A DNA stretch of 64,000 nucleotides from Tillandsia leiboldiana (taxonomy: Eukaryota > Streptophyta > Magnoliopsida > Poales > Bromeliaceae), in assembly GCA_029204045.2 (NCBI GenBank), contig CM055066.1, forward strand, positions 44,158,342-44,222,341, written 5' to 3'. The notes under the pieces were generated by a model, which searched no databases, was not told the DNA's origin, and saw nothing but the letters and a program-made list of their open reading frames with translations. The translations under genes were made by a program, and so were the position numbers. Shown here piece by piece: positions 22,107 to 33,755 of this stretch (its first letter is position 1; each line of letters begins with the position of its first letter).

Positions 22107-25100
22107 AACCCCTCTTCCCCGGCACGTGCCCAGACCCGCCACACATACAGGATCACTCTGCAAACGGACAGAGTCTCCCCTGTACGTGCACGGCGTAGCG
22201 TTCAGTACATGTTCCAACATACACAACCAATCAATCACAACAATTATTCACAAGCAACCAGCATTCTAAACTAGTAAACGAAAAACATGTGGCCGATCAA
22301 TTTGGAAAGGATAAATCCACAGTTTTGAAAGAGCGCCTACCCGGCGCTTACGTTTTGAAAGCGAGTTTCGAAATCAGCATAAATCCACAAGGTTAGAAAA
22401 CGGTGCCCACCCGACACCAGGTTTTGAAATCCCTTTCGCAATCCATAAATCCACAGGGTTTTGAAAGTAGTGCCCACACGACACGTAGATTTTAAAAACG
22501 GTTTTCGCAATCTTGTCTTTGGCTTCTGCCCTTTTTGATTTTCAAATGGCCAATAGAAATAAAAGGAAAAGTAACGCACAAGGGGCGCTAAATGCAACCC
22601 GTACCGACATCCACGCCGACTCCACGAGGGTATCGCGAACCTCTCACATAACTACAATGCAATGAAAAGCGAGAATGAAAGAAGAAATACAGTCCAGGGT
22701 CCCCAGCGACCCAGCTGCTCCTGTCCCGTCCTCACCACCGCCTACCTCTCCCCCCGTCTGAACCCTGTCACGAAGTGGGGTGTCAGTGACGCAAAAATAG
22801 TAGTGCAGGAGAATATAATAAAACAAACCGTGAAGACAACCGGAGCAACCGCCCTCCCAAGGAGGAAAGGCAACCTGTACACCTGCATCCTGTAATACCC
22901 GGACACGTCGGACAACTAAACCGACGGCCCATACCGTACCTGCAGAAACCCGACCACGCCGGACAACTAAACCGACGGGTCGCACCGCTGGCACCTCGGC
23001 GCCTCAACCCCACCACTAATAAGGGGCCCCACTACGTCACCTCGTGGGTATACACGGGTCATAGACCACTTTTCCGGAAAAGCGCACCCTTTGCGGTGGC
23101 CAAACCGCGGGTGCGCGTGTGACAGCCTCGAGCCAAGTAACCATAACCATCATCATGTCAGCATCATAATATATATAACAAAAGTAAAACGGCAACATGT
23201 ATACTCAAAAGTAAAACCGTAACATATGCGATCGGAAGTAACCCGCTATCATGTATAATCAAAGTAAAGGCAATAATACGTGCACTCGAAGGTAGCCCGC
23301 CAACATGTAATTATCAAAAGGAAAACGACTGTCGGAAGACCGACGCTAAACACTATGACGAAACCCATTAACATGCATAAGCTATCACCCATCAATATTT
23401 AACCCCAGTATACTTAGAATTGACCCCGTCCAACATGATAGAGTTAGATGCTAGGACAAAGAAAATAACACCCACCTGAATGAAGGCCGATCCCGAACTC
23501 CCGCTAGACTACCGGGAGGCTGGTGCTGAACTGCTGGGCCCTGAACAGAGACTGTAGTCAGAACTAGACTCACACATACCCATCCCGACGACACGACAGC
23601 AACGTGAAGCTTAAACGGGAGAATATCGCCGATTTAGCGATCGAAATCCGATTCCCGGTCAACGAGAACCGTTGGAACCCTAAAGAAAAGTTTAGGAAAC
23701 ATTTATACATTGTTCTAAACAGTATGCAGTGCCAAAATTGCATTTAGACCCCTAGGGTTTCTAGAATTCACATTTTTAGCGTCGTTTGAGCGCTGTTTTC
23801 GCTCGTTCTTTCAACTGGAAATTAATTTTGACGAACCGTCACTTCCAGCAGGTGACATTTATCTTGCTGAACACCGTGCTCACTCATTTGCAGCAGCACG
23901 GGACCCGAGAAAAACTTTGGGCCATAAAATACCTTACTAACATAGCCTTAATGAATTTTTGTTTCTCCGAGTCTTCAAAACCTAAATCTAACGCGAGCAT
24001 CACGTCCAGTGACCCCAAAACAGCCAGGAATACACTGTCGCGGCTTCTCTAATAGCCCGGAACTTAGTTTTGTTTCAACATTACTTTAAAAGGTTGATTA
24101 CACTACAACTTTTAATCCGATCGTCAAACAGACGAACTTTGTATATGAAAGTGTCTTTAAACAGTGCAAGGACACTGGGGCTCACCTCCTTTGCAGCCCA
24201 GACCTGCTGGTTCCACCAGAACCAGATCCTTGCAAACATACAAGTTTTCATTGCTCCAAATTTTAATCCACACAGAACCATTTTGGTCTGAAGCGAGCAT
24301 CAAGCTCAGGGGATTATTTTGAACAACTTTCATATTCAATGTAAACCCTTATTCCAACTAAATCTTCTTTGAAGCATTTTATCAAACGCCTTGTGGGCAT
24401 TATATATATACCAATAACTAAGTTGTTCCCGAGCTTGATCCTCTGCAAGTAAGAATTTCTGGGGTTTCTAAGATGGAAGGGAACCTTGCTAGAGTTGGTT
24501 AGTGAGTACCTGGGTGGTCGGCTGGCGACCTAAGACGACGGCGATGGTTGGAGAAGAGGCTCGGCCACGACATGGGTGCAATCTCCGAGAGAAGAAACCC
24601 CATGTTCAACCTCCCATGCAAGTGCATGGGGAGTTTCTTACGGACCAAGGGACCCTACCCAGGTTGCTTTCCCACTTGACGGAGCTCCGGCGATCGCCGG
24701 AGATCAAGTTCTTCAGAATTTGTGTTTTCCGGCCACCTCTAATGGTGGAATCCGGCCGACTTGCTCCGGGCCGGAGCAAGTTGGACCAAAAAGATCCACT
24801 CGGTGCCAGAAGTTTTCTGGTGGGTTTGGCCGGCAGCGGGAGGTAGTGGCGGCGCCGGACGGAGGAAGTTCGGCGAAGTGCAACAAGGCCCGGTTCTAGG
24901 GCATCACCGATCGGGCCCGATCCTCGATGGATGATGATCAGACTCTGTGGGGATGTTGCAGTCGTCCAGAGGAGTAGATTCAACGGTGCTGATCTGCTCC
25001 TTGACGGTTCGATGACGACGGCGCCCACGGTCGGCTAGGAAAAGCAATAATCCGGCGGGGTTGGCTCCCGCCGGCGATCGGGACGGCGGCCGCAGCTGGG

Positions 25101-26342
25101 CCTGTACCCGGAGGGTGGCCTCGATGTCAGGAGCACCTTGGTGTCATCAAAAAGCCGTAAAGAAGAAGAAAGCTCCGAGATCTTACCTTGCCGGAAAATG
25201 GAGAAGGAGAAGGTGCTTTCCGGCGGCGGCGCGCGGCGGCGAGGGACCTCGGGTTCACCTTGGCTCCGCTTCTGCTACGCCGAGGGTCTCTCCAGAGAAG
25301 TTTGGGACCATCCAAAGCTCCTGCATGGATCCCCCTTTCTCCAACCCGAGAGGAGGAGATATCTTGATCCCTTCTTCTCCGGCGACCGGCGAGGCGGCGG
25401 CCGGTGCGGGGTAGGTCCGGGAAGCGCGGCCGAGGAGAGGGAGTTGTTGAGAGTGCGGCTTGGGCTGAGGCTTTAGGGTTTCTTGGAGAACCCTAGCTCG
25501 GGTGTACATGCATATATATAGCATTATGCAAGTTTGCATTTTAGCCCTTCAAGCAATACTATTTGCTGTTGGGTCCTCCATAGTAGTTTCCCTTTGCACA
25601 AAGGTCCTTCTCCAAAAACAGGCACGCAAATCGAGGTAGGTTTTATAGGGATTTATGTGTAAAAGCCACTTTTTCCCGTATTTCACGCTTTTCAAGGCGA
25701 TCCGGTCGCCGAAATGGAAAATGGACCGCGCCATGACGTCCGGCTCGACGAGACCTATCAGGTAGCGATCTCTGATTTTCGCGAAACCGCCCGGATAAAA
25801 TCTCGGTCCATAATAGCTGTGTCAAAATACAGTTTTCGCGCTTTTCGAGATTCCAGAGTCGTCAAACAGAATTTTCGACTGCGCCATTGCGTTCAGAATA
25901 TTGAAACCGTTCGAAATGACTACCTGGATCACTATATTCGGATTCCGAACAGTGAAATAGTCAATGTTGTATTCGTCGGGGTCTCGAAAACCAGGGTTAC
26001 TGTTCATATACAGTAACTCACTTAAGTGCACTGTGCGAAGAGGACCCTGTTACATTGGTCGCGAGATTCGTCCACTTCTTAGTTGAATTCTGGAAGATCC
26101 GACCGTCAGATCGAAAAGTGCTGAATATGAATCTCGCTCAGTTCGACGAGACGATCGCAACGGTCAACTCGGATTTCCAAGATCATGTCCGGATTGGAAA
26201 GTAGCCTTTTTGTCTCGTAAAACGTGCAACTCGCACACTGGCAATTGACTAAATAAATCAACATAGGTCTTTTGAAATCAAAACCAGGTCAAAAATTTAC
26301 TTTTTGACTATTTATTAAAATAAAATATTTCGAGTTTTTACA
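22051..26342 (-). repeat. 5' LTR of the LARD-like element
   Basis: 4292 bp twin of 15724-20015. It carries the T run (about 22066-22100), the conserved stem-loop (23082-23116) and the same minus-strand TATA and donor-like motifs. The near identity of the two LTRs marks this as one of the youngest insertions in the window. Confidence 0.93.
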
Positions 26343-26347
26343 TCCCG

Positions 26348-29179
26348 ACGGAGCTACCCGGGATGCCCCCCGAGCGAGAAGTGGTGTTCCCTATCGAACT
26401 CCTACTGGGCACACAGCCTATTACGAAGGCACCCTACCGAATGGCCTTCGTGGAACTGAAGGAGCTCAAGGCACAACTTGAAGACCTCTTGGACAAGGGA
26501 TTTATCAGGCCGAGCGTATCACCTTGGGGTGCGCCAGTACTCTTTGTGCGGAAGAAGGACGGAAGCCTACGACTCTGTATCGACTACAGAGGGATCAACA
26601 AGGTTACAGTGAAGAACAAGTACCCCCTGCCCAGAATCGACGACCTCTTCGACCAACTGCGGGGAGCGACGGTTTTCTCCAAAATTGATCTGCAATCGGG
26701 CTACCACCAGCTCCGGGTTCGGGACGAGGACATCCCAAAGACTGCCTTCCGAACCCGATACGGCCACTATGAATTTACGGTCATGCCTTTCGGACTAACG
26801 AACGCCCCCGCAGTGTTTATGGATATGATGAACCGTATCTTCAGGCCCTATGTTGATCGGTTTGTGGTGGTCTTCATCGACGACATCCTGATCTATTCGA
26901 CCACCGACGAGGAGCACGAGGACCATTTGTGCACGATTCTCCAGACTCTCCGGGAACAGAAACTGTTCGCCAAGCTCAAGAAATGTGAATTTTGGCTGCG
27001 CGAAGTGGGCTTCCTAGGACATGTGATTTCGGCGGAAGGGATCGCAGTGGACCCCAAGAAGGTGGAATTGGTACTCAGCTGGCAGCCGCCAACCACAGTG
27101 ACGGAGATCCGCAGTTTCTTGGGCCTGGCAGGGTACTACCGACGCTTCGTCGAGGGCTTCTCGAAGATAGCCGCCCCTCTGAACCGGTTGACCAGAAAAG
27201 AGGAAAAGTTTTTATGGACGACTAAATGCCAGGAGAGCTTCGAAGAACTCAAAAGAAGGCTAACCAGGGCACCAATACTTGTACTACCGACACCCGGAGA
27301 GGATTATGAAGTGTACTGCGACGCATCCAGGATCGGCCTTGGGGGTGTACTGATGCAACACGGGAAAGTAATAGCCTATGCTTCCAGGCAACTGAAGGAT
27401 TACGAAAAGAACTACCCGATACATGATTTGGAGCTGGCTGCAGTGGTCTTCGTTCTAAAGTTATGGAGACACTACCTCTTTGGTGTCCACTGTAACGTCT
27501 TCTCGGACCATCAAAGTCTTAAGTACCTGTTCACCCAAAAAGAACTAAATCTGCGACAGAGGCGGTGGCTTGAATTATTGAAAGATTACGATTTGACAAT
27601 TCAATACCACCCCCGAAAAGCAAACGTGGTGGCAGACGTTTTGAGCAGGAAGGGGCAGCAAGAAGGGGTGTCTGGAGGCGCGATAACTGAGCAGAGCAGC
27701 TTGATCGTGGAGCTCGCATGTTTGAAGTTGGAGGTGGTACCAGCGGGCACGGTTGCGCAACTTTTAACCTTGGTAGTCAAGCCTACACTATTCGACAAGA
27801 TCCGGGAAGGACAACAGACCGACTCTCACTTACAGCTCGTACGAGACAAGATCTCCCCGGACCAGGAGAGCGATTTTTCTGTGGAAGGCGACGGCACCCT
27901 ACGGTTCCGCGGGCGGATTTGCGTGCCGGAGTCGTCGGAGTTGAAGGAGGAAATCCTAGCAGAGGCACACTGCGCCCCTTATGCGGCGCATCCGGGGGGC
28001 ACGAAGATGTACAGGGACCTCAAGCAGACCTTCTGGTGGCCTAAGCTGAAAGGGGATGTGACACGACATGTGGCTCATTGTCTGGTATGTCAACAGATAA
28101 AGGCGGAGCATCAACGACCTGCGGGGAAGTTACAGCCCTTACCGGTGCCAGAGTGGAAGTGGGATCAAATCACCATGGACTTCGTCACAGGGTTTCCACG
28201 CTCACAGCAGGGGCACGATGCGATTTGGGTCATAGTGGACCGGTTAACCAAGTCAGCACACTTCCTGCCCATTCATACAACCTGGACCCGAGAGCGGTTA
28301 GCTCAAGTCTACATCAGCGAGATCGTGAGGCTGCATGGAGTGCCGGCATCGATCACTTCGGATAGAGACACGCGCTTTGTCTCGAAGTTTTGGCAGAGTC
28401 TACAGCGGGCCATGGGGACCAAACTACAGTTCAGCACAGCCTTCCACCCCCAGACGGACGGACAGTCGGAGCGAGTGATACAGACTCTTGAAGACCTGCT
28501 TCGCGCCTGTGTACTTGACTGGGGGGTAGGTTGGGCACGCTACCTTCCTCTCGTGGAATTCACGTACAACAACAGCTACCAGGCTAGCATACAAATGGCG
28601 CCTTACGAAGCCTTATACGGGAGGCACTACCGATCCCCAATCTGTTGGGATGATTTGGGAGAACGGAAGTTCTTGGGACCCGACTTAGTGGAAGAAACTG
28701 AAGAAAAGGTACGCCTCATCAAGCAGCGGTTACTGATCGCCCAAAGCCGACAGAAGAGCTACGCAGACCAGAGGCGCCGCGACTTGGAATTCCAAGTGGG
28801 AGAGCACGTGTTTTTGCGGGTCTCGCCTTCCAGAGGAATCAAGCGTTTCGGGCTGAAGGGCAAGCTGAGCCCACAGTTTGTGGGACCGTTCGAGATCTTG
28901 GAGCGCATTGGCCCAGTGGCGTACCGCCTTGCCCTACCACCAAACCTCGACCGAGTCCACGATGTATTCCACGTGTCCATGCTCCGAAAGTACCTTTCCG
29001 ACCCATCACATGTCCTGGATGTCTCTACACTCGAACTGAAGGAAGATCTAAGCTTTGAGGAAGCCCCAGTACGAATCCTAGCAAGGGAAAGTAAAACGCT
29101 GCGAAACCGAACCATCCCCTACGTGAAAGTACTCTGGAGCAACCACGAGGAGCGGGAAGCGACGTGGGAACTGGAGTAA
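26348..29179 (+). CDS. pol: G1 reverse transcriptase-RNase H-integrase-chromodomain
   Basis: Resumption of G1 gag-pol after the LARD; the uninterrupted frame, counted from the ATG at 26363, is 938 aa. RT spans about residues 20-250, with FIDDILIYS (catalytic YxDD equivalent) near residue 172. RNase H begins at YCDASRIGLGGV near 317 and includes DHQSLKYL. The integrase HHCC zinc region is about 530-580, with AHPGGTKMY and CLVCQQ. The catalytic core has TMDFVTGFP, TSDRDTRF and TDGQSERVIQTLEDL (D, D, E). The C-terminal chromodomain-like end includes FHVSMLRKYL and YVKVLWSNHEEREATWE. A TCA to TAA change ends the protein at 29179, about 16 residues before the end implied by G4. It is otherwise intact and could be catalytic if expressed, but it is cut off from its gag by the insertion. 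Confidence 0.93.
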   Translation, partial: TELPGMPPEREVVFPIELLLGTQPITKAPYRMAFVELKELKAQLEDLLDKGFIRPSVSPWGAPVLFVRKKDGSLRLCIDYRGINKVTVKNKYPLPRIDDLFDQLRGATVFSKIDLQSGYHQLRVRDEDIPKTAFRTRYGHYEFTVMPFGLTNAPAVFMDMMNRIFRPYVDRFVVVFIDDILIYSTTDEEHEDHLCTILQTLREQKLFAKLKKCEFWLREVGFLGHVISAEGIAVDPKKVELVLSWQPPTTVTEIRSFLGLAGYYRRFVEGFSKIAAPLNRLTRKEEKFLWTTKCQESFEELKRRLTRAPILVLPTPGEDYEVYCDASRIGLGGVLMQHGKVIAYASRQLKDYEKNYPIHDLELAAVVFVLKLWRHYLFGVHCNVFSDHQSLKYLFTQKELNLRQRRWLELLKDYDLTIQYHPRKANVVADVLSRKGQQEGVSGGAITEQSSLIVELACLKLEVVPAGTVAQLLTLVVKPTLFDKIREGQQTDSHLQLVRDKISPDQESDFSVEGDGTLRFRGRICVPESSELKEEILAEAHCAPYAAHPGGTKMYRDLKQTFWWPKLKGDVTRHVAHCLVCQQIKAEHQRPAGKLQPLPVPEWKWDQITMDFVTGFPRSQQGHDAIWVIVDRLTKSAHFLPIHTTWTRERLAQVYISEIVRLHGVPASITSDRDTRFVSKFWQSLQRAMGTKLQFSTAFHPQTDGQSERVIQTLEDLLRACVLDWGVGWARYLPLVEFTYNNSYQASIQMAPYEALYGRHYRSPICWDDLGERKFLGPDLVEETEEKVRLIKQRLLIAQSRQKSYADQRRRDLEFQVGEHVFLRVSPSRGIKRFGLKGKLSPQFVGPFEILERIGPVAYRLALPPNLDRVHDVFHVSMLRKYLSDPSHVLDVSTLELKEDLSFEEAPVRILARESKTLRNRTIPYVKVLWSNHEEREATWELE

Positions 29180-29227
29180 AAAATGAGAGAGTGCTACCCC
29201 GACCTCTTCGCCGCAACCCAGGATTGA

Positions 29228-29264
29228 GTTTCGAGGACGAAACTCATTTTTAAGAGGTGAGTGG
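29228..29264 (+). promoter_or_regulatory. G1 3' region with PPT-proximal motif
   Basis: TTTCGAGGACGAAACTCATTTTTAAGAGGTGAGTGG directly precedes the LTR start TGTAGTAG at 29265. The same arrangement stands before the LTRs at 45328 (plus) and 59532 (minus). Confidence 0.6.
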
Positions 29265-29758
29265 TGTAGTAGCCGCTGGTTTAGAAATACTTCGGACTCT
29301 TTTTATGCTTATTTTGCACCGTTTCATTAAAGGGAAGTCCGGAGCGTGGCTGATTTTTCTCTATTTTTGGGCTGTGGTTTGGCCCAACGAGTTATTATTG
29401 CTAGTGGGCCGGATCGTTACATTTGGTATCAGAGCCAATAACCAGCCGGAAGTGTACGGCGAGTCTCGGCTGAGTCTGGGTCTAGATGACAGGACTAGCA
29501 AGACGAGTCTCACATCGCCTGGTGATCTTGGGCTCACCTGGTGATCTTGGGCTGCTGTGTGTGTGTTTGGGCTGACGAGGACGTCAGGCCTAAACGGGGG
29601 GAGTCTGTGACGCCCCCAATAGTCCCACATCGGATGTGGATGGAATTGTGATTGGGTTTATACGAGACATGGACACTAGTAATAATAACTGGGCTTAAGC
29701 ATTTTGGGCTGTGGTTTGGCCCAACGAGTTATCATTGCTAGTGGGCCGGGTCGTTACA
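29265..29758 (+). mobile_element. Chimeric 3' end of G1: LTR fragment fused to a TRIM-like element
   Basis: The first 100 bases are the G1 LTR start. From 29365 a 57 bp segment (TTTTGGGCTGTGG...CGTTACA) is repeated at 29702-29758 with two mismatches. Between them are PBS TGGTATCAGAGCC (29424-29436), about 155 bp of interior, a purine tract AAACGGGGGGAG (29592-29603) and a compact LTR TGTGACGCC...GTTACA (29606-29758, 153 bp) containing AGTCCCACATCGG, a motif common in plant TRIMs. So a small LTR-PBS-PPT-LTR element lacks its left LTR half, which is replaced by G1 LTR sequence. Confidence 0.7.
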
Positions 29759-32151
29759 ATATTTTTCTTTTGGTTGATGATTTCTCTAGGTATTCATGGG
29801 TAACATTTTTAAAAGAGAAAGCAGATACTTTTGACTCTTTTCATGAGATTTGTCATCGTATTATGATTGAAAGAAATGAAAAGATCGTTCGTGTTCGAAG
29901 TGATAGAGGTGGAGAATTCATTAATTCTAAATTCATTGATTTTTGCACTTCCAATGGCATAAAACATGAATTCTCAGCACCCTATACACCTCAGCAGAAT
30001 GGTGTTGTTGAGCGCAAAAACAGGGTTGTTCAAGAGATGGCGCGCGTGATGCTTCATAGCCGGAATTTACCGTTATATTTTTGGGCTGAAGCTGTGAACA
30101 CCGCCGTCTATGTACTTAATCGAGTGTATTTGCGCCCAGGAACTTTAAATACACCATATGAGCTGTGGTTTTGTAGAAAACCTAATATCAAATATTTTCG
30201 TATCTTTGGGAGTCGTTGTTACATTTTACGTGACCGCGAAAATCTTGGAAAATTTGACTCTCGAAGTGACGAAGGGATTTTCATGGGTTATTCTACAAAC
30301 AGTAGAGCATATCGGGTATTTAACTTGGAATCTAAAACGATGGTAGAATCTATTAATGTTAAAGTAGATAAAGCTTTCCATTTTGCATCTGATAAATCTA
30401 CCCCTGATATGTCTCTAGATGATGATACTCCTGTAAATGCATCTTCTCGTAATAACTCTTTCAATAAAGTTGATGCATCTAATGGTTCTTCAAGTTTATA
30501 TGATGTGTAGGAATTATCACATGTACCTCCGAGTACTCCGTTACCTCAAACGCTACGCATCTCCAAGGATCATCCGGAATCTAATATTATTGGAGACCCA
30601 CAAGAAGGAGTCAGGACTCGGAGACAGTTGGTTTGTGGAGTCGCATGTTACGTCTCCATGATAGAACCAAAGAACGTCGATGAAGCTGTTCAGGATGACT
30701 ACTGGATTGAAGCAATGCAGGAAGAGCTCCATCAGTTCGAACGAAACAAAGTCTGGGAATTAACGAAGCCACCGAAGCAACACAACGTGATTGGTACTAA
30801 ATGGATTTTCAAGAACAAGAAAAACGAGGATGGTACCATCATTAGGAACAAAGCACGCCTAGTTGCTCAAGGCTACTCACAAATTGAAGGTATAGACTTT
30901 GATGAGACATTCGCCCCGGTAGCTCGACTTGAGTCGATTAGAATTTTGTTCGCAATTGCTTGTCATTTTAAAATCAAACTCTTTCAAATGGACGTTAAGA
31001 GCACGTTTTTAAATGGGTTTTTAAACGAGGAAGTTTATGTGGCTCAACCGAAAGGTTTTGTAGACTATAAACAACCTAACCATATTTTTCGTTTGAAAAA
31101 GGCTCTTTACGGCTTAAAACAAGCACCGCGAGCATGGTACGAAAGGCTAACAAAGCACCTATTGGAAAAGGGCTACACTCGAGGGGGAGCAGACCGGACT
31201 CTCTCCGTGAAGCATTATCAGGATAATTTCATTGTAGCACAAATCTATGTCGATGACATTGTATTTGGTGCAACAAGAGACAATGATGCTTCAAAATTCG
31301 CGGAAACCATGGAAAGCGAATTTGAGATGTCAATGATGGGCGAACTGACATACTTTCTTGGATTGCAAGTAAAACAAAATGATGATGGCATCCATTTGTG
31401 TCAATCCAAATATGCAAGGGAGTTGGTGAAGAAATTCGATTTAGAAAACTCTAAAGATTTTCCGACTCCTATGGGAACTAGCAATAAGGGATTAGGAAGT
31501 GAATCTCCTAGTGAGAGTGTGGACGAGAAGCTTTATCGAAGCATGATAGGAAGTCTACTCTATCTCACGGCTAGTCGCCCGGATATATCCTTTAGTGTTG
31601 GGATTTGCGCGAGATATCAATCAGCACCAAAGGAGGTTCACCTGAAAGCGGTGAAAAGGATCATCCGGTACATCAAAGGAACTTTGAATTTCGGAATTTG
31701 TTATCCCATGGGAACAACGCTTGACATTATAGGATATTCAGATGTCGATTGGGCAGGATCTGTGAATGATCGGAAGAGTACGAGTGGTGCATGTTTTTAT
31801 CTTGGCCATTGCCTTGTTGCATGGCATAGTAAAAAGCAAAACTGCATAGCACTCTCGACTGCCGAAGCGGAATATATCTCAGCGGGTAGTTGTTCAACTC
31901 AACTCATTTGGATGAAAAGCGTGTTGAGCGACTTTCGAATTTCAGCAACTTCGGTAACGATACTTTGTGACAACACAAGTGCTATAAATATTTATAAAAA
32001 TGTTGTGTTGCACCCGAGAATAAAACACATTGAACTTAGATATCATTTTCTAAGAGAGCTAGTTGAATCGAATATTCTTCAAATTTCTTATATTTCAACT
32101 GAGGATCAATTAGCTGACATTTTATCAAAAACAATTTATTCATTTGCGTAA
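29759..32151 (+). pseudogene. pol: Sirevirus B integrase, RT and RNase H
   Basis: The integrase core (29760-30150) carries LVDDFSRYSW, RSDRGGEF and PYTPQQNGVVERKN with the D, D, E residues. A single TAG at about 30508 (CAG in the D copy) interrupts an otherwise continuous frame that continues to 32151. RT has VAQGYSQIEGIDFDETFAPVARL and the catalytic YVDD near 31249-31260. RNase H includes DVDWAGSVNDRKSTSG and ALSTAEAEYIS. Near 32130 a deletion of about 13 bp relative to the D copy shifts the last residues. Gypsy G1 separates it from the protease part. Confidence 0.92.
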
Positions 32152-33755
32152 GGCAATTGGAATGCTTTCCTTGAAATAATTCCTTTTTGAAATCATTGCT
32201 TAGGTTAGGTTTTGTTTTGTGTTTTTGTTCATTATCTATGTTTGTACATAGAACATCAATTGAGCACTAGTACTATTGACTTTAACTACATCCTTTTATA
32301 TAATTTGAAATTTATTATGATTTGGATATCATAATAATTCATTTGATGCTATGATCATTTATATCAATTAAGTCTTTTTTGTTTTGATCAAAGTCAATTT
32401 CTCTCTCAAATGATCTCTTGGTTTAGTTTTTATCTTATTTGACAATTGAGTCGAGTATGAAATTGAGATCAATTTTTGGTTGAATACTTTATATTTTAAA
32501 TAATTGATAGCCATTTGAGGGGGAGTTAATGAAAATTGTTATGCTCAAAAGATGTGGAAAGAGTTACATCCCAATGAGGAGTGTGAAAACTACCACCACA
32601 TGGAGGAAAGATCTACCACCTCGGTCGTCCGAGTACTGTGTGCAGCTACCACATGTATACCAAGCATGGTTTTTGAAGTTGATTAGATAAAATGCTTTTT
32701 GGAACACTTGACTCTGTCAAATTCCAAGGTTGGTATAAGGTGGGAATTTTATTGAAAGATGCTCAAAAAGCCACTCCTTACAATAATTTGACTAGATATA
32801 TTATCTAATTTATCTGGGATTTCAAACATCTATTGATCTTGGTATTTCATTTTCTTTACCAAATTGATGATTTGATAAAGGCATTACTCATAAGATCATG
32901 ATAGATGTAATTGAACTTGTTCAACTTTAAGGGATTTAATTTTTATAAATTTTCGTTTCATTATTTGGATATTTTTGATAGATTTTGCATAATCTATTTC
33001 TTTTTTTATGAAATGATGATTTTCATTTAAAGTTGACATGCATAAGTGCTTACAATCTTTTTCTGGATTTTCTAGAATTTTTCAGAATTTTTCTGAAGAA
33101 AAAGTTTGGAGCCAATCCGGACTGGACAATCCGATCCGGATCCCGAACGCAGGAATTTCCTGCGGGTAGCCGATCCGGACTGGATTCACAATTCGATCCG
33201 GACCGCGGCTAGGGTTTTATATAGAACAAAGGGGTTTTGATTTCTTTTTACTACAATCTTTTGTTCCTAAGTCTCCAGAGCTTCTCTCTCTAGAAATCAA
33301 CTGATTTGGAGCCTTTTCAACTCAGGTTCTTCGATTCCATCTAAGTTTTTTTGATCAAAAACTCGGTTTTTCACAGTTTTCACTATTTTGCTCAAAACGT
33401 GGTGGAAATCTTATAACTTTTTCGTTTGAGACTGGTTTTTGGTCAAATTTCTTTTGAAATAAGAACTCTGGTTAGATTAGTTTTGATTATATGCTAGGTA
33501 TTCTCTTGATTAACGGATTTTTAGGCTTCGATTTCTGAAAATTCAGTTTTAGGGCATATAATAGGAATTTTTGAAAATCATGGGATTGATCTATTTTTAA
33601 AATTCTTTTTGCAAAACTAATTTGATTCCTAGTCTCTCTACATGATAATGATTGTTTGGGTACAATTTTTCAAATTTTTGAAAATAAATAATTTTTTCTC
33701 GTGTTCTTGAGGTTTGCTCACAGGTTTTTCTATCATCTGAGCACGAGTATCAAAA
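32152..33755 (+). other. Sirevirus B 3' region between pol and accessory ORF
   Basis: AT-rich, no coding potential seen. It contains a PPT-like TTGAGGGGGAG (32515-32525), a palindrome cluster with GATCCGGATC-type units (about 33113-33215), a TATA-like TTTTATATA (about 33214-33222) and a leader running to the accessory ORF. A copy from element D lies at 52906-54365. Confidence 0.75.
33113..33222 (+). promoter_or_regulatory. Internal LTR-like palindrome and TATA module
   Basis: AATCCGGACTGG, GATCCGGATCCCGAAC, GATCCGGACT and GATCCGGACC units followed by CTAGGGTTTTATATAG. The units and their CCGAAC tails match the U3 palindromes of the LTRs although this lies far inside the element. The D copy is at about 53829-53942. 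Confidence 0.65.

Larger units (their letters stand above)
15724..26342 (-). mobile_element. LARD-like non-autonomous LTR retrotransposon, 10.6 kb
   Basis: Reads on the minus strand: 5' LTR 26342-22051, PBS 22043-22033, non-coding interior 22050-20016, PPT-like region, 3' LTR 20015-15724. The LTRs are both 4292 bp, begin TGTAAAAACTCG and end CGGGGCGTGACA. Perfect target duplications TCCCG lie at 15719-15723 and 26343-26347, within the protease-RT linker of G1. No gag or pol similarity is present in any frame. The LTR terminus and the PPT-proximal motif (TTTCGGGGACGAAACTT) match those of the Gypsy elements here, so a Tekay-like element probably supplied the proteins. Confidence 0.92.
13932..29758 (+). 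mobile_element. Gypsy element G1 (chromovirus, Tekay/Del-like)
   Basis: Inserted in the integrase of Sirevirus B, with 5 bp duplications ATATT at 13927-13931 and 29759-29763. The 5' LTR is reduced to its first 13 bases (TGTAGTAGCCGCT) joined directly to mid-gag. The same 13 bases start the 3' LTR at 29265. Gag-protease 13957-15723 and RT-to-chromodomain 26348-29179 are separated by a 10.6 kb LARD-like insertion. The right end is chimeric with a TRIM-like element. Confidence 0.85.
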
